The position numbers and the translations under genes were made by a program. Below the pieces are notes generated by a model. It was not told where the DNA came from. It saw nothing but the letters and a program-made list of their open reading frames with translations, and made no database searches. This document shows, in pieces, positions 1-5,511 of a stretch of 5,511 nt of DNA (its first letter is position 1; each line of letters opens with the position of its first letter). The stretch is from an uncultured Odoribacter sp. GTDB lineage: Bacteria > Bacteroidota > Bacteroidia > Bacteroidales > Marinifilaceae. The DNA is taken from the NCBI GenBank assembly GCA_905204385.1, contig CAJKZL010000245.1, positions 1 to 5,511 of the forward strand, given 5' to 3'.

Positions 1-1593
1 GGCGAGGAAGGGGAAGTATTGCCTCCTCCTCCTGGTCCGGACTACGTTCCCCAAGGGAAATACAATAACAATCTGAATGTGGTTTATTATATACCTACCG
101 ACAGTGATACCGTTCCGGATTGGCACAGACGGTTGTCCGGAGTGGTCCTCTATATTCAGGATTATTACCGGCAGCAAATGAAAAATTACGGTTTGGGAGA
201 AAAAACGTTCAATCTGGTGGTCAATAAGCAAAGCCCTGCTTATGTGAAGATTAATTATGTCAAAAGTGAAAAGATCAGCAGTGCCGAATGTATGGACCCG
301 GCCAGAGGTACCTCTTTAGCTAAACAGGATTTGGTAAATTGGTTTGCGGCTCATCCGGAGGAAAAGGTGGGAAATCATTTTTTCGTGATGATGCCGGGTG
401 AAAGTGCCAGTTTTTTCCATGGTTCCTACGCCGATTGGATAGACGGTACTCCTTTAGGGATGTGTTTTACGGCTTGCGACTATTTAGGATTCAGTGCCTG
501 GAACTATTCCCAGGGCAAACTGAGTGTAGGGGAAATCGGGGGATTGATGCACGAACTGGGACATGCTTTTTTCCTGCAACACAATAGTCAGAAAGCAGGG
601 CAAGCTCCTCAGGTTGCCCTGATGAATAGCGGCAACTGGGATTATTATCCGGGTAACGAGCAAAATGTTCCGTTGACCTTACTGGATGTGATGTGGCTCA
701 ATGAAATACAACCGTTCAATGATGTGGAGAATAACTATACCAAGACTCCGGCTTATTCCGGGCTGAAAACTCGTTTGTCCTCGGATAAGGACAATATTTA
801 TGTTACGGTCAATTTTGATTCCGAGGATGAGGTGGCCGGAGTCGGTTTTTACAATGATCCCTGGCATAACAGCGACCAGAAAGGGAAGGATGCCGACCCT
901 TATCAGTATACGGAATATGATGCGGTGTCTTATTTTGTAGGGGTGAATGAAAAATTTTCCGATCAGGGATCTTTTGTCAGAAATGGAAATAGCTATGAAG
1001 TTTCGGTCGTGATGCCTTGGAAAGACCTGGAAGCCCGCTATAAGGTTCCCTATGCCGATTATAAGAATGTAAAGGCTGAAATCCGGTTCCGGGTGTTGTT
1101 TAAGGGGGGGCTGACCATTCCAGCGGCAGCGGATGGACCCAAAGTCAGAACACCCAGGTATTATTATCAGGTGCATAATGAAAACCCGGATGTGGTGGCG
1201 CGTTACCTCGACCGTTCGGCCTGGACGGCTACTGCAACTACGGATGGCGCTGAAAAATTATTGGATGGGACCGTTGCCGATTGGAGGGGAATGATAAATT
1301 CATCGGTAGTGATCGATATGCAGCAAGCCCGTAAGATTCGTGCCTTGTTTTTCCAACCGGGAGACAATATGACTTTCCGTACTACCTGTGTGAAAGTGGA
1401 AGGCAGCCTGGATGGAGAGAATTACACTGAATTGTTGCCGAAATATTATATGACGGATGATAACATCGAGTCTTATGAGGCTCTGTTACCGGGAGGTGAT
1501 GCGGAAGTCCGTTATCTCAGAATGACCCTATTGAAAGGGAAAAATTCCATGATGGCCACTTTCGATGAGGTGAGTGTTTTCCCGGCTTATTGA
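1..1593 (+). CDS. Putative surface zinc metallopeptidase with C-terminal discoidin-like domain, 5'-truncated by window
   Basis: The frame is open from base 1 to a TGA at 1591-1593, so the start lies upstream. The TTG at base 19 is preceded by a purine-rich stretch but would give a protein with no export signal, so I do not favour it as the start. Counting that TTG as residue 1, the visible part begins with an acidic stretch and a PPPPGPDY linker, as is common just after the lipidated Cys of Bacteroidetes surface lipoproteins; the Cys itself is not visible. HELGHAFFLQH (His178, Glu179, His182, His188) fits a metzincin-style HExxHxxxxxH zinc site, and Met202 in ALMNSG could be the Met-turn. Residues about 240-390 are probably beta-rich and unassigned. 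Residues about 398-523 resemble an F5/8 type C (discoidin) domain: LLDG, VVIDMQQARKIRALFF, VEGSLDGENYTEL, and a closing FDEVSVFP. Inferred role: an exported protease that binds glycan or protein through its C-terminus. Substrate unknown; the exact peptidase family is not recognised. Confidence 0.8.
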   Translation, partial: GEEGEVLPPPPGPDYVPQGKYNNNLNVVYYIPTDSDTVPDWHRRLSGVVLYIQDYYRQQMKNYGLGEKTFNLVVNKQSPAYVKINYVKSEKISSAECMDPARGTSLAKQDLVNWFAAHPEEKVGNHFFVMMPGESASFFHGSYADWIDGTPLGMCFTACDYLGFSAWNYSQGKLSVGEIGGLMHELGHAFFLQHNSQKAGQAPQVALMNSGNWDYYPGNEQNVPLTLLDVMWLNEIQPFNDVENNYTKTPAYSGLKTRLSSDKDNIYVTVNFDSEDEVAGVGFYNDPWHNSDQKGKDADPYQYTEYDAVSYFVGVNEKFSDQGSFVRNGNSYEVSVVMPWKDLEARYKVPYADYKNVKAEIRFRVLFKGGLTIPAAADGPKVRTPRYYYQVHNENPDVVARYLDRSAWTATATTDGAEKLLDGTVADWRGMINSSVVIDMQQARKIRALFFQPGDNMTFRTTCVKVEGSLDGENYTELLPKYYMTDDNIESYEALLPGGDAEVRYLRMTLLKGKNSMMATFDEVSVFPAY

Positions 1594-1603
1594 CCGTTTC
1601 TTT

Positions 1604-1643
1604 CGGATGTACCCCTGAATAAACGGGTACATCCGTATATTTT
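1604..1643 (+). terminator. Intrinsic terminator after the metallopeptidase gene
   Basis: A perfect 11-base-pair inverted repeat (CGGATGTACCC at 1604-1614, GGGTACATCCG at 1625-1635) encloses a 10-base loop and is followed by the T-rich stretch TATATTTT at 1636-1643. It begins 10 bases after the upstream TGA and ends 14 bases before the next ATG. The T tract is broken by two A residues, so termination may be partial, letting some transcripts continue into the thioredoxin gene. Confidence 0.7.
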
Positions 1644-1657
1644 ATAAAAAGCAGAAT

Positions 1658-3034
1658 ATGAAGACTTTATTTATTATTTCGTTATTGGTTTTTGTATGGG
1701 GAAACAGTCTTGTAAAAGCCGATAATCATGCGATAATCTCTGGTAAGGCAACTCCCGGAACGAAAGTACTTTTGCAATACGACCGGGGAATGGTACGCAC
1801 CGAAGCAGAAGATAAAGCGGATGATTCCGGAAACTTTTCCCTCGACTGTCCGTTGGATCGTTCCGCAATCTACACCTTGACGAACGACGGAATAAAAGGA
1901 GGTGTTCCGGTATTTATCCAACCCGGTAGTAAGGTAACGGCCGATTTGACGAAAAAAAATGTCGTTTTTAGCGGTGATGGCATAAAAGAAAATCAATTCC
2001 TTCAGCAAGTGAAATCCAAAAAAGACGAGCTTTCCAAAAAATATCCGCAGAATATGACTGACGTCGTGGGGTATAAAACGGCAGCCCTGAAATGCCTGGA
2101 AGAAGTGCAGAAATTTGTGGCCGGAGCGCCTGTTTTGGATACCCGCTTTACCGGTATCTTGAAAACTTCGTTGGCTGTCGAAGCTTACCGGTCGCTTTTG
2201 AAATACCCTTTTATTTATCAATTGATCACCAAAGGAGAGGTGGTGGTGTTGCCACAAGGTTATTACGATTTTTTGCCGCAGGTGGATCTTACGTCCCCTT
2301 ACCTGGCGAATATAGGATATGCAAGTTCTTTTTTGCAGGAATTATTTGCAGCGATGGAGAGCGAAGGTTACCTGCAGGCGGGTATGACGGATTATCTGGA
2401 GAAGCGGGCTGCACGATTAAAAGATCCGGTGGTTCGGGAGGAATATCTGTTGTATGTTTTGAATATAGAACTCTTCGGCTATAATCAGCATCTCGGGCAA
2501 ATGATGTTGAAGTTGGAGCCTATGATTACAACGGCCGCCGGGAAGGCAAAATTGAAGGAAATAAAAACTAAATATGCCCTTCAGGCTGAAAATAACAGAC
2601 ATTTGAATGCCGGACAGCCGGCAACTGATTTCAGCGGGATGGATCCTTCCGGAAAAAAACACCGTTTGTCCGATTATAAAGGTAAAGTGGTGGTGGTGGA
2701 TGTCTGGAATACAGGGTGTAAACCATGTATTGCCGAGATGCCTTATCTCCGGAAGCTGGAACAGCAGTTCGCCGGTAAAGAGGTTGTGTTTATTTCTATT
2801 TCCCTGGAAAGCGGTGTGGATCAGTGGAAAAAATTTCTGGAGAAACGCGGTATACATGGCAATCAATGGATAGAAACGGCTGCTTTCAAATCCCCTTTTG
2901 CGAAAGCTTACAACGTCCGGTTTGTGCCCCGCTTTATGGTGTTCGACCGAAAAGGCAGGGTTGTGGAAGTATATGCTCCCCGTCCTTCGGCTCCCCGGCT
3001 CGCAATTTTGATCGATAGTATATTGAAGAAGTAA
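1658..3034 (+). CDS. Exported DUF4369-like/TlpA family disulfide oxidoreductase
   Basis: This 458-residue protein starts with a signal peptide (MKTLFIISLLVFVWG, likely cut after Ala21 in LVKA). There is no lipobox Cys, so a periplasmic product is expected. Residues about 25-120 match the DUF4369 pattern: a beta-rich opening with ISGKA, then VFIQPGSKVTADL and VVFSGDG, then an NQFL helix start. Residues about 120-305 are probably helical and unassigned. Residues about 312-458 are an AhpC/TSA-TlpA thioredoxin fold: ATDFSGMDPSGKKHRLSDYKGK, then VVDVWNTGCKPC with redox cysteines Cys354 and Cys357, and the cis-proline Pro424 in FVPRFMVFDRKG. Such proteins reduce or exchange disulfides in periplasmic clients; the client here is unknown. 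The motif has NTG where many relatives have ATW and CKPC rather than CGPC, which should shift redox behaviour. The ATG at 1658 is chosen because it directly precedes the signal peptide; no Shine-Dalgarno is visible, as usual in Bacteroidetes. Confidence 0.9.
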   Translation: MKTLFIISLLVFVWGNSLVKADNHAIISGKATPGTKVLLQYDRGMVRTEAEDKADDSGNFSLDCPLDRSAIYTLTNDGIKGGVPVFIQPGSKVTADLTKKNVVFSGDGIKENQFLQQVKSKKDELSKKYPQNMTDVVGYKTAALKCLEEVQKFVAGAPVLDTRFTGILKTSLAVEAYRSLLKYPFIYQLITKGEVVVLPQGYYDFLPQVDLTSPYLANIGYASSFLQELFAAMESEGYLQAGMTDYLEKRAARLKDPVVREEYLLYVLNIELFGYNQHLGQMMLKLEPMITTAAGKAKLKEIKTKYALQAENNRHLNAGQPATDFSGMDPSGKKHRLSDYKGKVVVVDVWNTGCKPCIAEMPYLRKLEQQFAGKEVVFISISLESGVDQWKKFLEKRGIHGNQWIETAAFKSPFAKAYNVRFVPRFMVFDRKGRVVEVYAPRPSAPRLAILIDSILKK

Positions 3035-3248
3035 ATTTTGAGGACCAATTCCAAAATTCTGGGAATGATGAACAAGTGCCTATATTTTAAAAATTATTTT
3101 ATAAAAAAAATCAAAGACCGGTCACCCTTTTTTAGTTTGTCTCTCCCTTATGTATAGATCAAGGGAAATACTTCATTGCTGACAAGAAAAATGGGGTTAA
3201 CAAGGAATGATGGGCCCCATCTAATTTGAAACTTAAAATTTTATTAGC
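3035..3248 (+). promoter_or_regulatory. AT-rich intergenic region, probable promoter region of the 3249-4944 operon
   Basis: This is the longest non-coding gap (214 bases) and lies before a two-gene unit, so a promoter is expected here. About 3081-3110 is very A/T-rich. I could not find a convincing Bacteroidetes promoter (TTTG, spacer of about 20, TAnnTTTG); fragments such as TTTG at 3136-3139 and TAATTTG at 3222-3228 lack a correctly spaced partner. No T-tailed hairpin follows the upstream gene, so read-through from 1658-3034 is possible. Small symmetric elements are GACCGGTC (3116-3123), TCCCTT/AAGGGA with an 11-base loop (3144-3166), and the palindrome at 3209-3221. The regulatory role is inferred from position only. 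Confidence 0.35.
3209..3221. repeat. 13-base palindrome upstream of the thioredoxin operon
   Basis: GATGGG and CCCATC flank a single central C, giving perfect dyad symmetry 27 bases before the ATG at 3249. The size and position would suit a repressor or activator half-site pair, but one short palindrome can arise by chance and no binding protein is encoded in the window. Confidence 0.25.
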
Positions 3249-4379
3249 ATGAAAACATTAATTTCAGGTTTGCTTTGTGCCGGATGCTTACTTATCGCTG
3301 GACAGGGGGCAGGAGTGGCCCAAAACCGGAGCATTCGTTTTGAAACCGGATCTTTCTCTGAATCTTTGACTAGAGCCCGGCAGGAAGGAAAAATGATTTT
3401 TATGGATTGTCATACTTCCTGGTGTGGTCCTTGCAAATTGTTGGCCCAAAATGTCTTTACTATCGATAGCGTAGCCGATTTTTTTAATAGCCGCTTCGTA
3501 AATGTCCAAATGGATATGGAGAAAGGCGAAGGCAAAACCTTACAGGAAAAATATAATATATCGGCATATCCTACCCTTTTATTGCTCGATGGTGAAGGGC
3601 AGGAGGTTTACCGTTCTGTCGGAGGTTGTTCTGCTGCCGATTTAATGAGCCGTTTCCGGGGAGCCTTGAATCCGGAAAACACGATTACCGGCATGGAACA
3701 AAAATTTGCTGAAGGCGAACGTGATCCGGTATTTATAAACCGCTATTGGGGAGCTTTGCGTAACGCCCGGGCTTTTGAAAAATTGCAGCAAACCACTGCC
3801 GTTTATTTCGAGGGAATGAAGATGAAAGAAATTTGCCGGGAGCCTCATTGGAGTCTTTATAACGATTTTGTCGATATAGATAATCCCTTGCACCACCTGA
3901 TGATCGAAAATATCGGACAGTTGAAACGGTTGAAAGGGGATCGTTTTGTGGAAGATAAACTCCGGAAAGCGTATGATAACGCTTTGATGGGGCGTATTCC
4001 CAATGTCGGTCACACCGCTGAACAATTGAAACAATATGAAGAAGATATAGAGAAAATCGGTTTACAAGATACGGTGAAGTTGTTTTATTTACGTGCTTAT
4101 CTGAAAATGGCGAAGATGAAGCTGGCGAAGGACTACGATGCTTATCTCGATTTTATGGAGAAGGAGCTGAAAACTTTTTCAAAAGTAGAACGGGGACGTG
4201 CAGTGATGTCTTTGATTATGCTCGCGGACGGTGGTACTCCGGAACAACGGGAACGCGGCAATTCGGTGTTGCTCCGGGAAGCCACAGAGATCATGAAAGA
4301 GAATGGCGGGCAATTGCCTGCTTACGAGCAGCAGTTGTATGGATTTATCCAGTTTAGACTTTTAGGAAAACAAGAATAA
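3249..4379 (+). CDS. Exported thioredoxin-domain protein with long uncharacterised helical C-terminus
   Basis: The 376-residue product begins with a signal peptide, probably cut after Ala24 (GAGVA/Q). Cys10 and Cys13 sit inside the hydrophobic core but do not make a good lipobox. Residues about 30-140 form a thioredoxin fold of the Thioredoxin_7/DUF255-like type: SLTRARQEGKMIFMDCHTSW runs into CGPC with Cys59 and Cys62, then VNVQMDMEKGEG, and cis-proline Pro108 in ISAYPTLLLLDGEGQ. An extra Cys54 lies five residues before the first redox Cys. Residues about 141-376 are rich in charged and aromatic helix-forming residues (for example FEKLQQTTAVYFEGMKMKE) and resemble helical-repeat tails of other Bacteroidetes thioredoxin family proteins, but I recognise no named domain. 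Canonical CGPC suggests a reductase-type potential. It is followed after 19 bases by another thioredoxin-fold gene, so they are probably co-transcribed and may act together in the periplasm. No Shine-Dalgarno precedes the ATG. Confidence 0.9.
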   Translation: MKTLISGLLCAGCLLIAGQGAGVAQNRSIRFETGSFSESLTRARQEGKMIFMDCHTSWCGPCKLLAQNVFTIDSVADFFNSRFVNVQMDMEKGEGKTLQEKYNISAYPTLLLLDGEGQEVYRSVGGCSAADLMSRFRGALNPENTITGMEQKFAEGERDPVFINRYWGALRNARAFEKLQQTTAVYFEGMKMKEICREPHWSLYNDFVDIDNPLHHLMIENIGQLKRLKGDRFVEDKLRKAYDNALMGRIPNVGHTAEQLKQYEEDIEKIGLQDTVKLFYLRAYLKMAKMKLAKDYDAYLDFMEKELKTFSKVERGRAVMSLIMLADGGTPEQRERGNSVLLREATEIMKENGGQLPAYEQQLYGFIQFRLLGKQE

Positions 4380-4398
4380 TCTATATCGAATCATAAGT

Positions 4399-4944
4399 AT
4401 GAAAAAGCGGATTTTATTTTTTCTGTTTTGTATGGTAAGCCTCGGTTTTCACAGCCTGGGGCAATGGACTACTGCCACGGAAGTCGGTTTTACGACCAAA
4501 GTAGGCGAACGGATGCCCGATTTTAAGGTGCAGATGCTGGATGGAACGACGGTGGATACCGAGACGTTAAGGGGAAAAGTGGTCTTGTTGAATTTTTGGG
4601 GAGCTAAGTGTGGCGGTTGCCTGCTGGAATTGAAGCGTTTCCCCAAAGAGATTATTAAACCTTACGGAAGCCGGAAAGACTTTTATCTCTTACCCATAGA
4701 GGCTCAGTTGCAGCCTAAAGAGGTGATCGAAACCTCTGCGAAACGGATGGGATTCACGTTCCCGCTGGCGTATGAGAATGGAAAGGATATTGCGGGACTT
4801 TTCTTTGAGCGGGTATACGGTATTCCCCGGACCCTGATCATTGATCGGAAAGGGGTGATTGTGTACCAGGCTTTTGGGTATACGGAAGAAGAATTTGAGA
4901 AAATGTTGAAAGTGCTGGAGAAAACGCTAAATGCAGGGAAATAA
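4399..4944 (+). CDS. Small exported TlpA-like thioredoxin-fold protein (CGGC)
   Basis: This 181-residue protein has a signal peptide (MKKRILFFLFCMVSLG, likely cut after Gly21 before Gln22) followed by a single TlpA/AhpC-TSA domain. Visible landmarks are VGERMPDFKVQMLDG (from residue 35), LRGKVVLLNFWGAKCGGC with redox Cys71 and Cys74, and cis-proline Pro143 in YGIPRTLIIDRKG. A C-terminal helix (EEEFEKMLKVLEKTL) closes the fold. CGGC differs from the CGPC of the gene before it and the CKPC of the gene at 1658. The usual Trp before the first Cys of the motif is replaced by Lys70. The gene lies 19 bases after its neighbour and ends at a strong terminator, so it is the last gene of the operon. Likely role: periplasmic thiol-disulfide exchange, perhaps as a partner of the larger thioredoxin upstream. 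The partner relationship is inference. Confidence 0.9.
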   Translation: MKKRILFFLFCMVSLGFHSLGQWTTATEVGFTTKVGERMPDFKVQMLDGTTVDTETLRGKVVLLNFWGAKCGGCLLELKRFPKEIIKPYGSRKDFYLLPIEAQLQPKEVIETSAKRMGFTFPLAYENGKDIAGLFFERVYGIPRTLIIDRKGVIVYQAFGYTEEEFEKMLKVLEKTLNAGK

Positions 4945-4976
4945 AAAAACACCGGCTTCAAACCGGTGTTTTTTTT
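4943..4976. terminator. Bidirectional intrinsic terminator between convergent genes
   Basis: A stem with GC core CACCGG (4950-4955) and CCGGTG (4963-4968) encloses the 7-base loop CTTCAAA. It is extended by A residues on the left (4943-4949) pairing with a T run on the right (4969-4976). Because the outer arms are A then T, the hairpin has a U tract in either direction and can end both the + strand thioredoxin operon and the - strand fba gene. It fills nearly all of the 35 bases between the two stop codons. Confidence 0.93.
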
Positions 4977-4979
4977 GTT

Positions 4980-5511
4980 TTATTCTACTGTATTGGCACT
5001 ACCTAATACATTGATCAGTTTGTGTTTGTAAAGCTCTCTCAGAGAATCGCGGGCAGGTCCCAGGTATTTACGGGGATCGAATTCTGCCGGTTTGGTGGCG
5101 AAAATCTCGCGTACGGCAGCCGTCATGGCCAAACGGCCGTCAGAGTCGATATTGATTTTGCAAACGGCTGATTTGGCAGCTTCGCGGAGTTGATCTTCCG
5201 GAATACCGATGGCATCTTTCAGGGCACCGCCATATTTGTTGATGATGGCTACCTTATCCTGAGGTACTGAAGAAGAACCGTGCAGTACGATGGGGAAACC
5301 CGGAATACGTTTTTCAATCTCTTTCAGAATGTCGAAACGTAAAGGAGGAGGTACCAGAATACCGTCAGCATTACGGGTACAATGTTCCGGTTTGAACTTG
5401 TTGGCTCCGTGGGAAGTTCCTATAGAGATAGCCTATGAATCCACCCCTGTTCTTTTCACGATATCTTCTACCTGTGCAGGACTGGTATAGCCGTGTAAAG
5501 CTGCTTTCACG
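4980..5511 (-). CDS. fba: Class II fructose-bisphosphate aldolase, C-terminal part, interrupted by an in-frame TAG
   Basis: On the minus strand the frame ends with TAA at 4980-4982, and the 5' part lies beyond base 5511. The product cleaves fructose 1,6-bisphosphate to dihydroxyacetone phosphate and glyceraldehyde 3-phosphate in glycolysis, and the reverse in gluconeogenesis, in the cytoplasm. Family signatures in order: LHGYTSPAQ and IVKRTGVDS, then AISIGTSHGANKF with a zinc-ligand His, GILVPPPLRFDILKEIEKR, FPIVLHGSSSVP with another zinc-ligand His, AAKSAVCKINIDSDGR (the NIDSD phosphate-binding loop), and FDPRKYLGPARDSL near the end. After VDS the frame reads TAG (5433-5435) where relatives have Leu, then stays open for 150 intact codons. 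Read literally, the gene is broken before both of these zinc ligands and the phosphate loop. The rest is well conserved, so a very recent mutation or a sequencing/assembly error is more likely than an old pseudogene. Confidence 0.93.
5433..5435 (-). other. In-frame amber (TAG) codon inside fba
   Basis: The + strand reads CTA here, which is TAG in the fba frame (451 codons-worth of sequence is not involved: only 150 sense codons lie between it and the true TAA). It sits between GTG GAT TCA (VDS) and GCT ATC TCT (AIS), where class II aldolases of this type usually have Leu. One T-to-A change from TTG would create it. No other damage is visible in the frame on either side. Confidence 0.9.

Noticed and set aside
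1104..1110. Run of seven G in the metallopeptidase gene as a possible phase-variation tract
   Set aside because: Seven bases is short for slippage switching, the frame is intact, and Lys-Gly-Gly coding explains it.
679..1176. Long open frame on the - strand inside the metallopeptidase gene
   Set aside because: It is antisense to a strongly supported coding region with clear domain motifs, and its translation shows no family resemblance.
1952..1959. Run of eight A in the DUF4369/TlpA gene as a possible slippage site
   Set aside because: Lys codons in AT-rich coding DNA explain it, and the frame on both sides is correct.
3034..3058. AATTTTG/CAAAATT inverted repeat just after the DUF4369/TlpA gene as a terminator
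   Set aside because: The 7-base stem is AT-rich and no T tract follows, so it is not a convincing intrinsic terminator.
3116..3123. GACCGGTC perfect 8-base palindrome
   Set aside because: Too short and unsupported by a second copy; likely chance.
3065..3157. Small + strand reading frame of 30 codons beginning ATGATG in the gap after the DUF4369/TlpA gene
   Set aside because: It is low-complexity, Lys/Phe/Tyr-rich as expected from AT-rich DNA, has no recognisable features and overlaps the likely promoter region.
5290..5490. + strand open frame opposite fba
   Set aside because: The - strand here encodes unmistakable aldolase sequence; this is a shadow frame, extended only because of codon bias.
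4980..5511. TAG in fba as evidence for a genetic-code change
   Set aside because: One codon at a Leu position, one mutation from TTG, is much better explained by an error or point mutation; known bacterial-virus TAG reassignments usually insert Gln, and nothing here looks phage-derived.

Overview
The window looks like Bacteroidales chromosome, possibly an Odoribacteraceae-like gut organism. Support for the order: no Shine-Dalgarno-like site before the three visible starts, several TlpA/DUF4369-type periplasmic thioredoxins, a surface-lipoprotein-like protease with a discoidin-type C-terminus, and an fba gene of the Bacteroidales class II type. The family-level guess is inference from general resemblance only.

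Layout: (1) bases 1-1593, + strand: the 3' part of a gene for a probable exported zinc metallopeptidase with an HExxHxxxxxH motif and a C-terminal F5/8 type C-like domain; its N-terminus lies before base 1. (2) A hairpin terminator at about 1604-1643. (3) 1658-3034, +: an exported DUF4369-like plus TlpA thioredoxin-fold protein (CKPC). (4) A 214-base AT-rich gap, the likeliest place for a promoter of the next genes, containing a short palindrome. (5) 3249-4379, +: an exported thioredoxin (CGPC) with a long helical C-terminal part that I do not recognise. (6) 4399-4944, +: a small exported TlpA-like protein (CGGC), 19 bases downstream and almost certainly in the same operon. (7) A strong bidirectional terminator at 4943-4976. 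(8) 4980-5511, - strand: the C-terminal part of class II fructose-bisphosphate aldolase (fba), running off the window and interrupted by one in-frame TAG at 5433-5435.

Functionally, the + strand genes form a cell-envelope set: one putative surface protease and three thioredoxin-fold proteins with different active-site dipeptides, plausibly handling disulfides or redox stress in the periplasm. No substrate or pathway can be read from the sequence. fba is an unrelated glycolytic/gluconeogenic gene lying convergently to the set. I found no tRNA, rRNA, CRISPR array, insertion sequence or integrase. The most notable anomaly is the amber codon in fba; the window otherwise looks like ordinary Bacteroidales accessory-envelope DNA beside a core gene.
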